Shown: positions 53,450 to 61,816 of the stretch, one piece after another
How the letters are laid out: each line of letters begins with the position of its first letter
How positions within the stretch are numbered: the stretch's first letter is position 1
Assembly (NCBI GenBank): GCA_965277075.1
Contig: OZ255707.1
Location: 496,001 to 560,000, forward strand
Source: Lustribacter sp965277075
GTDB lineage: Bacteria > Vulcanimicrobiota > Vulcanimicrobiia > Vulcanimicrobiales > Vulcanimicrobiaceae
Direction of reading: 5' to 3'
Length of the DNA: 64,000 nt
Translations under genes and position numbers: made by a program
Notes under the pieces: model-generated
Told to the model about the DNA's origin: nothing
Database searches by the model: none
The model's input: the letters and a program-made list of their open reading frames with translations, nothing else

Positions 53450-54964
53450 CTACAAGGCCCCGAGCCCGTTCGGCGACCCGACCCCGGTCGGACCGTCATA
53501 CCCGGCGAGAGCCGAGCACAAGTACGAGGTGCAGCTGCCGTCGCTGCCCGCGTCGATCGGGAAAATCGCGGAAGGGTTGGCGTAGAGCGCCGAAGCGCCG
53601 TTCAGCGTCGAGCCGTTCCCTGCGAGCGCTGTCATAGCAGCAATGATCGGTGCTCCAACGCTGGTTCCGCCTTCGATATACCATCCGGGACCTCCGTAGG
53701 TATCGAAGACGGTGACTCCGGTATCGGGGTCGGCGACGACGGCGACGTCGACAATTGTCCGCATTGCGCAGGCGGGATCCGTCTGCCATGTCGGCTTGGG
53801 GTTATAAGTACTGCAGCCGGCACTCGAACCGTGCCAGGCAGTTTCATACCACCCACGCGCGCTCGTATTCGGGACGAGTGTCGTCCCGCCCACAGCGATC
53901 ACGTTTGGAAGCGACGCCGGGAAAGTCGTTCCGTACGCTTTGTCACCCGAACTAACGGTGATCGGAATTCCCGGGTGCACGTAGTGCGGGATTGCTTTTG
54001 CAACGTCCGACGCACGAACCTGGGATTCGGGCACGTAATAGCTGTTGCTCAAAACGGTCGCGCCGCCGAGGGCCGCGATGTCGACGCCTGTCGCAAGATC
54101 GGTCAACTGATCGCTTTGAGCTTCGACTAACAGTATTTTGCAGCTCGGACAGACCGCCGATACCATTTCAAGATCGAGTGCAATCTCACTGGCCCAAGAC
54201 GTATTGGCGGTGGGCAACTGCGAGCCGTTCTTTTTGGTCCCGATTTTGGTAAAGCAACCCGACACACTGGTGCACGGCGGCAAGCCGAACTCCGAACGGT
54301 ACGTCGACATATCAGCTTCCGCATTCGGGTCGTCATATGCGTCGACGATGCCGACGACCTGATTGCCGCCGCCGGTCAACGAGAATTTATAGGCTGAACG
54401 AAGATCCGATGGATGCAGACCCGGAAGTGTTGATGGATCGACGATTGTAGACCCCGCGCTTGGCGTATCACTCACTTGACTGTCGCACTGCGCTTCGCCC
54501 GGACCGGAAGCGGGACAATTATGTTTCCCGGCGTGTTTGCCGCCGGGCTTAACGACCGCGTGTGGCTTCGAGTCGGCGGCTTGCGAACACGTCGAACCCC
54601 CCGCAGCCAGGCCACGTAAACTTCCTGCATCAGCCGTTGATCCGTTCGTCGAGGCCGTCGAGCAAATCGTCGAACATTGACTGCCGGCAGCGAGACCCCG
54701 CAAGCTGCCGGCGTTAGCCGTGGTGCCGTTAGGCGCCTCGGTCGCGCACGCGGTCGGACATCCGGTCGTCGCTGCCAGTCCTCGTAGACTGCCGTCCTGC
54801 ACTGTCGTGCTCGTGCATGAGGACGTTGCCGCGGCAACGACCGTAGCAGCGGAACGGCTACTGAACGTTTGCGGCACAACGCCGTCGCTGCTCACCGGTA
54901 TGCTCGACGACGACGTACACGCGGACAGTGCCGCGATGACGACGATCAAAGATAGTCGCTTCAT
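53450..54964 (-). CDS. S53 family (sedolisin/kumamolisin-like) serine peptidase, lipoprotein
   Basis: 504 aa. N-terminal lipoprotein-type signal (MKRLSLIVVIAALSAC, lipobox Cys16). The protease domain (about residues 180-504) has the S53 catalytic set: Glu260 and Asp264 (SEIALDLEM), oxyanion Asp341 (SSGDKAYG) and Ser435 (GGTSVGAP). The usual N-terminal activation prodomain is absent; instead there is a Cys-rich region with a 28-residue repeat (GSLRGLAA at 58, 86 and 114) and a Lys/His linker. Acidic peptidases of this family work outside the cell. It starts 2 bp after the HD-GYP stop on the same strand. Confidence 0.9.
   Translation of the reverse strand: MKRLSLIVVIAALSACTSSSSIPVSSDGVVPQTFSSRSAATVVAAATSSCTSTTVQDGSLRGLAATTGCPTACATEAPNGTTANAGSLRGLAAGSQCSTICSTASTNGSTADAGSLRGLAAGGSTCSQAADSKPHAVVKPGGKHAGKHNCPASGPGEAQCDSQVSDTPSAGSTIVDPSTLPGLHPSDLRSAYKFSLTGGGNQVVGIVDAYDDPNAEADMSTYRSEFGLPPCTSVSGCFTKIGTKKNGSQLPTANTSWASEIALDLEMVSAVCPSCKILLVEAQSDQLTDLATGVDIAALGGATVLSNSYYVPESQVRASDVAKAIPHYVHPGIPITVSSGDKAYGTTFPASLPNVIAVGGTTLVPNTSARGWYETAWHGSSAGCSTYNPKPTWQTDPACAMRTIVDVAVVADPDTGVTVFDTYGGPGWYIEGGTSVGAPIIAAMTALAGNGSTLNGASALYANPSAIFPIDAGSDGSCTSYLCSALAGYDGPTGVGSPNGLGAL
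54602..54793 (-). repeat. 84-bp in-frame repeat, about 2.3 copies, inside the S53 gene
   Basis: Encodes GSLRGLAA at residues 58-65, 86-93 and 114-121, exactly 28 residues apart. Each unit continues with a C-x3/4-C pair and a Ser/Thr/Asn-rich stretch ending (T/A)NA or ADA. The third unit is partial. The DNA copies have diverged, so the repeat is not recent. Confidence 0.85.
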
Positions 54965-54966
54965 TT

Positions 54967-55851
54967 TCAATGCCCTAGCACAACGCCGATCATTGCGTCC
55001 ACACACTCCGGATCAAATTGAGCGCCCCGGTGTTTTTCGAGTTCGGTAATCGCTGCGAGCGGAGACATCGGCTGCCGATACGGACGGTCCGCAATCATCG
55101 CGTTAAATGCGTCGGCAACGGTCACGATCCGTGCGGACAAGTTAATATTGTGGGCCGAGAGGCGATCCGGATAGCCCAGCCCGTCAAAGCGTTCGTGGTG
55201 TCCTCGAACGGCGGCGGAAAACGGCAGCAACAAGGCTTCGTCGGCAACGATGTTCCAACCATCAATGACGTGTCGCTGCATAACACCCCATTCATGGGCC
55301 GTCAGGGTGCGTGGCGCGGCCAGAATATTGCGTGGCGTCATCATCTTGCCGATATCGTGAATAGTGCCGCACCGCATAATGTGCGCGACGAGGTCTTCGC
55401 CGAGCCCAAGTTTCGCCGCGACGCGGTGCGACCAGGCACCGACTGCCCGTGAGTGCACGGCCGTTGCACGGTCGTTGGCAGCAATGCGCTCGATCCAAAC
55501 TTCGATGACGACATCGACGTCATCGAGTTGTTCGTGATTTCGCGTACCGAACGTCGGCCGAACGGGCATCTGTTCCAACGCGTGCGCGACGCTGCGAAGA
55601 GGCTCGTCAAATGCATGCCCTGAGACGTGGCGGACGGCTTCCTCGAATGACGTAATAAACGTCGAAACTGCTTTATCCGAGAGTAGCTCAACTGGGCCAA
55701 AAGCCGATCCGCGCGAGGTGCGGATCGAAGCGAGGCAATCGTCCACCAACGAATCCAGGACGACGACGTCACCGACGGACAACGTCGTTCCTCGTAACTG
55801 ATGCTTCACCGAGCGCCGGACGGCTTGCGCGTCGGCCGATGCGAAATTCAT
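54967..55851 (-). CDS. HD-GYP domain protein (putative c-di-GMP phosphodiesterase)
   Basis: 294 aa. The N-terminal about 130 residues are helical and unassigned. The HD-GYP domain runs from about 135 to 290: HSRAVGAWSHRVAAKLG, CGTIHDIGKMMTPRNIL, MQRHVIDG, RGHHERFDGLGYPDRL and ARIVTVADAFNAMIADRPY. HD and GYP residues are intact, so c-di-GMP hydrolysis is likely. GGAG 6 bases before ATG. No receiver domain. The next gene on the strand is the S53 peptidase, only 2 bp away, so they form one unit. Confidence 0.9.
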   Translation of the reverse strand: MNFASADAQAVRRSVKHQLRGTTLSVGDVVVLDSLVDDCLASIRTSRGSAFGPVELLSDKAVSTFITSFEEAVRHVSGHAFDEPLRSVAHALEQMPVRPTFGTRNHEQLDDVDVVIEVWIERIAANDRATAVHSRAVGAWSHRVAAKLGLGEDLVAHIMRCGTIHDIGKMMTPRNILAAPRTLTAHEWGVMQRHVIDGWNIVADEALLLPFSAAVRGHHERFDGLGYPDRLSAHNINLSARIVTVADAFNAMIADRPYRQPMSPLAAITELEKHRGAQFDPECVDAMIGVVLGH

Positions 55852-55969
55852 GGTTTCTCCGCGCCTAGAAATACTTGCTGCCCTAGCGGGGTAGCGAGCT
55901 AATGATACCCTATTGTAAAGCGAGAGGGGGCCTGGTTGTGTTAAACTATCGAAAAGGAATTCAACGCAA

Positions 55970-58348
55970 TCACCTGTAGCGGAGCGGCGATCGGGTGATC
56001 ATATTTGAGGGAATTGCAGCGATGAGGCGCGCGCATCCACCAAGGTTCTGCGCGTAGAGATCGGCGATCGCATCGCGCAAACTCGCGCTTCTCGCACCGT
56101 GAGACCAGGCGAGGAGCGCTGCGATGCAGGCGAAAAGCGCCTCGTTCCTCGGACTGCGGCCGCTGTTGGCCGACGTCCCGTGTGCGAGAGTCTGTCGCGC
56201 AGCACGCGCATCCCCGCACAAGAGCTGCGCAAGTGCGATCAAACTCGGCGTTCGGCCAACGCGCGGTGTAAAAGGAAGCGTCTCCCACCGAAGAGCTCGT
56301 TCTATCGCCTGCCTCGCTTCAGGCACGTTTCCAGCCGCCGCTAGATAAACCGCATGCTCTGCGAGCCGTAGGAAATGACGCGAACCCGTCTCTTGTTCGA
56401 CGGACCCCGCGACGAGCCGGCTTGCGCGTCCGAACTTTCCCGACCACGCCGCGCGCATCGCTTCGTCGGGCAACAGTGTCTGGTTGATGAATTCGTCGTA
56501 CTGCACGAGTTCGCGGCCACGTAAAACGCGATCAAGTCCTTCTAACGCCGGAACATCGCCGCGCTCGACGTGAACGCTGAACGTTGCTAAAAGCGCAAAC
56601 AAGTGCAACCGAACGCCGCCGGCGAGCAATGCGAAGCGAGCAATTTCATCGATATGGACGAGCGCTTCGCTCGGGTCGTCATCTGCCTCGATGGAGACTT
56701 CATAAAGGAGCGTCTGAGCCACGGCAGCGATGTTGTACGCGTTGCACGACGACGCATCGGCAAAAGCACGAGTGGCATACGCTCGTGTCGCCTCATATCG
56801 TTCCGCACGACTCGAAACAAAAGCCGCCTGTTGCCAAATCCGCGCTCGGTCCTTTGCCGGAACGTCGCCGTGCATGAGGTCGAGCACGGCAGTGATTTCA
56901 GCATCCGCGCGTGCAGCTTGATCGAGCATCGCAAAAGCCGTAGCAAGCGTCGCACGAATCGTGAGTTCGACGCCGGCATCCCGTTGCGGAGTCGAGAGCA
57001 CGATGTCTGCCAACGATTCAACGAGTTCTGGACGCCCGCGGCGCATCGCTTCAAGTGCGAATCGATGTGCAATGCTACTCTTACTTGCGGTATCGTCACT
57101 TTGCTCGATGGCCAGCCTGAACCAGGCCTCCGCGGTATCAAAGTGATCGCGGCTGGATTCAGAAGTTGCACGCAGCGCGAGGATCATCGGGACTTCCGCG
57201 ACAGGGGCGCGGTCCAAGAAACGTAATGCCTGATCGATGATCCGCCACGCGCCGCGATCAGCCAACGCAACGCCTTCGCGCTCCAACAGCGCAGCGACTG
57301 ACGGTCCATCGGCTAACGTCATAAGAACCGCCAAAGCCGCCTCAGCGCGACCGGCTGATTCGAGCGCGGTAGCCGCCGTCCTCATTGCGTTCTGGTGCCG
57401 GCCGATGTCGCCGTTGAACATCGCCGTAAGTTCGTTCCGTACCTCGCTTCGATAGCGCAGAGGCATACGATATTCGAACAGCGACGGCACACGAGACCGC
57501 AACCGGGCTACTTCGTCCGCAGGGCGGGAGGAAAGTGCGTGAAGCACGCGGTGGTCGAGGTCGGGAAGTACGCTCGTCTCCAAGAGCTTCGTCTTATCCT
57601 GACCATCAAAAAGGCTGAGCGTCGCTTGGAACAGTGCGGGAATTGGGTTCGATGCGGCCAAGGCCGCGACAGCTTTATCATCAAGGACCTCGATGGCCCA
57701 TGCGACTGCATGAGGCCAGCCTTTGAGGTCGTCGACCAGTCGCCGTATCGTTGCCGGCTTGAGTTCCGATTTGCGAAGCTGTCCCAATCGCACAGCATCC
57801 GACTCGTTAAAGGAGAGGGCATGCGACTCGAGTGGTACGCTCGAAATCCCGTTAGCCAACCAGGAGGGTAACGGGAAGAACGATACGTCTCTTCCGATAA
57901 AGCACCAGCGTACGTGATCTCGCGTTCTCTCGGCGATCGTGACGAGGAGGTCCGCGATCAATTCGATTTGCCGGAAATCGCGGATGTCATCGATCACGAT
58001 CGTGAGACCAATATCGGGAATTTGGGCGCGAAGCCACGCGTCGAGCGCCATTGCAACATTTCGCTCGGTATCGAAAAGCTCGCTCGCAAGCGCGCTTAAC
58101 GGGCTCGTTCCTCGAACATGCACTGCCAACGCATCGCCAAGCCCGACGACGAAGTCGCGAGGCGATAACACCTCATCGACGAGTGCGCATGAGGTGAACG
58201 GCCGCCCGGAGCGAGAGAAGTAATCGGCGATTGCAAGACTTTTGCCGGTGCCGGGACCACCATAGGCGAGCGAAATTGCGCCGCTTAGCCACTTCGCGAT
58301 CTGCCTGTCCAGACGCGGGCGCGAAAGGAAGAGGGGCCTATCGAGCAT
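55970..58348 (-). CDS. MalT-like STAND ATPase without DNA-binding domain
   Basis: 792 aa. N-terminal NTPase with Walker A GGPGTGKS (residues 30-37) and Walker B-type LTIVIDDIRDF, followed by winged-helix-like and arm regions, then a long superhelical TPR-like array rich in Ala-rich helix pairs (about residues 330-780). This is the MalT/LuxR-family STAND layout. However, the C-terminal LuxR helix-turn-helix is absent; the protein ends LIAAIPSNMITRSPLRYR. It may be a signalling ATPase acting through partners, or a truncated regulator. Lower GC and codon use differ from the rest of the window. Confidence 0.82.
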   Translation of the reverse strand: MLDRPLFLSRPRLDRQIAKWLSGAISLAYGGPGTGKSLAIADYFSRSGRPFTSCALVDEVLSPRDFVVGLGDALAVHVRGTSPLSALASELFDTERNVAMALDAWLRAQIPDIGLTIVIDDIRDFRQIELIADLLVTIAERTRDHVRWCFIGRDVSFFPLPSWLANGISSVPLESHALSFNESDAVRLGQLRKSELKPATIRRLVDDLKGWPHAVAWAIEVLDDKAVAALAASNPIPALFQATLSLFDGQDKTKLLETSVLPDLDHRVLHALSSRPADEVARLRSRVPSLFEYRMPLRYRSEVRNELTAMFNGDIGRHQNAMRTAATALESAGRAEAALAVLMTLADGPSVAALLEREGVALADRGAWRIIDQALRFLDRAPVAEVPMILALRATSESSRDHFDTAEAWFRLAIEQSDDTASKSSIAHRFALEAMRRGRPELVESLADIVLSTPQRDAGVELTIRATLATAFAMLDQAARADAEITAVLDLMHGDVPAKDRARIWQQAAFVSSRAERYEATRAYATRAFADASSCNAYNIAAVAQTLLYEVSIEADDDPSEALVHIDEIARFALLAGGVRLHLFALLATFSVHVERGDVPALEGLDRVLRGRELVQYDEFINQTLLPDEAMRAAWSGKFGRASRLVAGSVEQETGSRHFLRLAEHAVYLAAAGNVPEARQAIERALRWETLPFTPRVGRTPSLIALAQLLCGDARAARQTLAHGTSANSGRSPRNEALFACIAALLAWSHGARSASLRDAIADLYAQNLGGCARLIAAIPSNMITRSPLRYR

Positions 58349-58565
58349 GTTTGCGCTTTGAGCGGTTTGTACGTCCGTACGTCAGTGCGATCGGGCCAAC
58401 TTCTGATAGCTGCATCTTCACGAAACCTACGCTCACCATCGGTCACCCGAATCCAAAGTTTACCCAGGCGGCTCACGCGCCGTTGGTGGAGGCAGTCAAC
58501 GTCGCTGGCGCAAATATTGTGGGAAGACCGCAGAACGCGGCGTGGGAAGAAAGGCAACCCGATCG

Positions 58566-58640
<75 letters not shown>

Positions 58641-58646
58641 GAGTAG

Positions 58647-58685
58647 GACGAAGGGAGCGGCTCATGCCGTCCCTTCGTCGTCTTT
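58647..58685 (+). terminator. Hairpin terminator after tRNA-Lys (CTT)
   Basis: GACGAAGGGA/TCCCTTCGTC pair exactly over 10 bp with a second internal stem CGGC/GCCG and loop TCAT, followed by GTCTTT. It lies between converging tRNA genes and may serve both. Confidence 0.75.
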
Positions 58686-58735
58686 CCGTGCCGCGGAGGT
58701 GGGCCGGGCACGGCGCCCGGTCGCCGTGTAAATCG

Positions 58736-58817
58736 TGGGCACGCCGAGACTCGAACTCGGACGTCTTGCGACACTGGAACCTAAATCCAGGGCGTCTGCC
58801 AATTCCGCCACGTGCCC
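58736..58817 (-). tRNA. tRNA-Leu (TAG)
   Basis: 82 nt on the minus strand. Acceptor GGGCACG/CGTGCCC, anticodon TAG in TTTAGGT, long variable arm (TGTCGCAAGACG), T-loop TTCGAGT, discriminator A, no CCA encoded. Confidence 0.93.
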
Positions 58818-58941
58818 GTCGGGACGTCGTCATGGTATCACGTCTCTCCCCAGGGTCGGAGTTCCTAAGCGTTACGGGCACATTCGGGCCTTCGAAAGCC
58901 GCGATCCACGCAGCGAAAATAAGGTCTGGGAGGAAAGAAGC

Positions 58942-59624
58942 ATGCCGATGTGGGACGGGTACACACCATGCCCGGCGGCCGTCTTTCGTCAATTGCGACG
59001 CAAGTGGTACCCGCAGCGGCGCGTGGAACGCTCCTCGATAATGTTGCCGGCGAAGGCGAGGCGGCCACGGTTCTCGCGCGGGCCTGGAACCTTTCGCCGT
59101 TCTACGTTGAACTAAATCTGGAACGCGCCCGCGTATGCGCCGAACGGGGCGCCGGCCCGGTATGCGTCGGGAACGCGGAAGACGTCCTTGTCGAAGGGCG
59201 CCCTTCCGTGTGGTACTTCAATCCGCCCTTCGACCCCGCCGATCTCGAGGGCTACCTCGAGCAGCAATTGTTCGCCGGGAGCGTGGGCTACGCACTAGGC
59301 CCGGACATCCTGGCCGTTATCGTGCTGCCGACGCGGGCTCTCACCATGCCGGAGTTTATGGCTGCCGTCACGGGGCGCCTCGAACGCACGAACGTGCGCG
59401 CGTTCCCGGAGCCGTATTCCGCCTCGCATCGTCAGTTGCTGATTTTCGGCTATGGCCGCGGTTCCGTTTCGGCATCGCGCGCGCCCACCGGGGTACCGCC
59501 CGTTCTCGCGCCGCTCCGTGATGGAGAGTTCAGGTATGCGATTCCCGTTCCCGCGGAACCGTTGCACCGCGTCCGGTTGCGTGAACGATCCGGTCGCGGG
59601 AGTCGGGTCGTAAAAACGGCTTGA
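58942..59624 (+). pseudogene. DUF6094-like methyltransferase gene with a frameshift
   Basis: The ATG at 58942 has GGGAGG 8 bases upstream and encodes MPMWDGYTPCPAAVFRQLRRKW, which fits the DUF6094 opening (GYYPTP-like). That frame then loses homology and stops at 59115. A frame shifted by -1 carries the rest: LLDNVAGEGEAATVLARAWNL (SAM-binding), YVELNLERARVC and the catalytic NPPF (YFNPPFDP), running to 59624. The joined product would be about 227 aa. The break lies around 59008-59035. It could be a true mutation, an assembly indel, or, less likely, programmed frameshifting. DUF6094 genes are common on phages and plasmids. The -35 promoter for tRNA-Gly overlaps its stop. Confidence 0.7.
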
Positions 59625-59650
59625 CGACCCTTCCCGTAGCGGCATACAAT
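59621..59650 (+). promoter_or_regulatory. Sigma-70-type promoter for tRNA-Gly
   Basis: TTGACG at 59621-59626 and TACAAT at 59645-59650, 18 bases apart. The tRNA begins 41 bases after the -10 box. The best promoter match noticed in the window. Confidence 0.75.
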
Positions 59651-59691
59651 CCGAGGGTTGACCCGCCCGGCCTATTGCCGTCGTCGGGAAC

Positions 59692-59766
59692 GCGGAAGTA
59701 GCTCAGCGGTAGAGCATCGCCTTGCCAAGGCGAGGGTCGCGAGTTCAAATCTCGTCTTCCGCTCCA
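59692..59766 (+). tRNA. tRNA-Gly (GCC)
   Basis: 75 nt, CCA encoded at 59764-59766. Acceptor GCGGAAG/CTTCCGC, anticodon GCC in CTTGCCAAG, discriminator T as usual for glycine. Precedes tig on the same strand. Confidence 0.96.
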
Positions 59767-59839
59767 CACTTATCAGCATGATGAACGGCGGGCTGCAGGC
59801 CCGCCGTTCCCGCATGGGTCCCGGAGCAACGATACACCC

Positions 59840-61141
59840 GTGTCCGCAACGACCTTGAAGCAGATCGACCCGACGCAGGTCGAGCTCGAAATTCCGATTA
59901 CGTCCGAAGAGTTCGGCAAAGCGCAGGACGCCGCGTTCCGTACCCTGGTACGCAGCGCGAAGATTCCGGGTTTTCGTCCGGGGAAAGTACCGCGGAAAAT
60001 CTTCGAAAACACCTACGGTACCTCGGCGATCCTCGACCGCGCGCTCGAAGACCTCGTTCCCGAGAAATACGCCGAAGCGGTAAAGGAGCACGAACTCGAG
60101 CCGCTGGCCCGTCCGGAGATGGAACTGCTGCCGAATGAAGAGGGCCGGCCGATGCGCTTCAAGGCGCTCGTCACGGTGCGTCCCCCCATCGAGCCCGCGC
60201 CGTACGACGGCATCGAAATTCACGACGTCGCCGAAGAGGCGGGTGACGACGACCTCGAACGCGCGCTGGAAACGATGCGCAAAGATGCCGCGACGCTTCT
60301 TCCGGTCGACCGGGCCGTCCAGCTCGGTGACACCGCGACCATCGATTACCTCGGCAAGATCGACGGCGTACCGTTCGATAACGGTGCCGCAACCGGCCAG
60401 CAAGCCGAAATCGCCGAGGACCGCTTCATCCCGGGTTTCGCATCCGGCATCGTCGGCATGAAAGCCGGTGACACCAAGGACATCGAGGCGACCTTCCCCG
60501 ACCAGTACGGCGCTCCGGAGTTGGCCGGCAAAGCGGCGGTCTTTACGATCACCGTTCACGAAGTGAAGGAAGCGGAGCTGCCGTTGCTCGACGACGAGTT
60601 CGCGAAGCGCGTCTCGCAGCATCAGACGCTCGACGAACTGAAGACGGAGCTGCGCGGGCGCCTGGACGGCGTCGCGGCGCAGAAAGCACGCCGGCAACTC
60701 AGCAGCGAGGTGCTCGATGCAATCGTTGCGGCGAACGATGTTCCACTGCCGAAGCTCCTCGTCGAAGGCGAGATCGACGGCTTGCTCGATGAGTCGAAGC
60801 AGTACGTCGGGCGCTCCGGCCTGCAGTGGGACCAATACCTCAAGAATATCGACAAGACCGACGCGACGATTCGCGAGGACTTCCGCGAAGAAGCCGAACG
60901 CCGCGTGAAAACCACGCTCCTTATCGAGGAGATCGCCAAACGCGAGAAGGTCGAAGCGACCGCCGGGGAGGTCGACGCCGAACTTGCCACGCTCTCTCGG
61001 CAGTACGGTCAGCCGCGTGAGAAGATCCTTGAATTGCTGGGACGCAACGTCGGCGCGCTCGTCGACGGAATCGTGCGAACGAAAACCATCGACCGGCTCA
61101 TCGAACGAGCCAAGCGCATCCCGGCAACCAAAGCCTCGTAG
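59840..61141 (+). CDS. tig: Trigger factor
   Basis: 433 aa ribosome-associated chaperone. The N-terminal ribosome-binding loop is GFRPGKVPRKIFE. The middle FKBP-type domain is around residues 155-240 (GDTATIDYLGKIDGVPFDNG, FIPGFASGIVGMKAGDTKDI), and a helical C-terminal arm follows. GTG start. First gene of the classical tig-clpP-clpX order, 31 bp before clpP. Confidence 0.97.
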   Translation: MSATTLKQIDPTQVELEIPITSEEFGKAQDAAFRTLVRSAKIPGFRPGKVPRKIFENTYGTSAILDRALEDLVPEKYAEAVKEHELEPLARPEMELLPNEEGRPMRFKALVTVRPPIEPAPYDGIEIHDVAEEAGDDDLERALETMRKDAATLLPVDRAVQLGDTATIDYLGKIDGVPFDNGAATGQQAEIAEDRFIPGFASGIVGMKAGDTKDIEATFPDQYGAPELAGKAAVFTITVHEVKEAELPLLDDEFAKRVSQHQTLDELKTELRGRLDGVAAQKARRQLSSEVLDAIVAANDVPLPKLLVEGEIDGLLDESKQYVGRSGLQWDQYLKNIDKTDATIREDFREEAERRVKTTLLIEEIAKREKVEATAGEVDAELATLSRQYGQPREKILELLGRNVGALVDGIVRTKTIDRLIERAKRIPATKAS

Positions 61142-61171
61142 CGCGAGTCTCTCGGCAAAGGAGGTTCCATC

Positions 61172-61792
61172 TTGGGTCATCTGGTTCCGATGGTCGTCGA
61201 GCAAAGCGCGCGTGGCGAACGGGCGTACGACATCTATTCACGGCTGCTCAAAGAGCGTATCGTCTTTGTGCACGGCCCGATCGACGACGGCATGGCGTCG
61301 CTTGTGATCGCGCAGTTGCTTTTCCTCGAACGCGAAGACGCCGACAAAGACATCGACATGTACATCAACAGCCCGGGCGGTTCGGTGACCGCGGGCCTGG
61401 CGATCTACGACACGATGCAGCTGATCAAGCCGGACGTCGCGACGATTTGCGCGGGCATGGCGGCCTCGATGGCCTCGATCCTCTTGACCGGCGGCGCACC
61501 CGGCAAGCGCTATGCGTTGCCGTACGCGAAAATCCTCATTCATCAGCCGTGGGTTCAGCAAGTGGGTGGCCAAGCGACGGATATCGAAATTCATGCACGC
61601 GATCTGATCGCGACGCGCCGTTCGCTGGCCGGTATTTACGAAGCCACCGTGAAAAAGCCGATCGAGCAGATTCTCAAGGACATCGAACGCGACTATTATA
61701 TGACGGCGCAGGAAGCGCAGGACTACGGAATCGTGGATCAGGTGTTCAGTAAAGAGAACCGTACCGTCGCCACCAATACAACTTCGCTGTAG
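61172..61792 (+). CDS. clpP: ATP-dependent Clp protease proteolytic subunit
   Basis: 206 aa. Serine protease chamber of ClpXP. Catalytic Ser in AGMAASMAS, His in LIHQPW and Asp in RDLIATRR region; family motifs INSPGGSVTAGLAIYDTM and ERDYYMTAQEAQDYGIVDQV. Start is TTG 61172 with AAGGAGG 6 bases upstream, giving the expected length. Confidence 0.97.
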   Translation: MGHLVPMVVEQSARGERAYDIYSRLLKERIVFVHGPIDDGMASLVIAQLLFLEREDADKDIDMYINSPGGSVTAGLAIYDTMQLIKPDVATICAGMAASMASILLTGGAPGKRYALPYAKILIHQPWVQQVGGQATDIEIHARDLIATRRSLAGIYEATVKKPIEQILKDIERDYYMTAQEAQDYGIVDQVFSKENRTVATNTTSL

Positions 61793-61816
61793 TGCTTGCG
61801 ATCCAAAGGACGATGC

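Noticed and set aside
58349..58565. Possible attachment site next to tRNA-Lys (CTT)
   Set aside because: A short GTACGTCCGTACG-like repeat is present, but no copy of the tRNA 3' end was found at the other side of the block.
58735..58941. Start of the DUF6094 first frame at 58735
   Set aside because: It would lie over the tRNA-Leu gene; the ATG at 58942 has a proper ribosome-binding site.
59000..59040. Programmed -1 frameshift signal in the DUF6094-like gene
   Set aside because: No X-XXY-YYZ slippery sequence with a following strong stem was found; mutation or sequence error is simpler.
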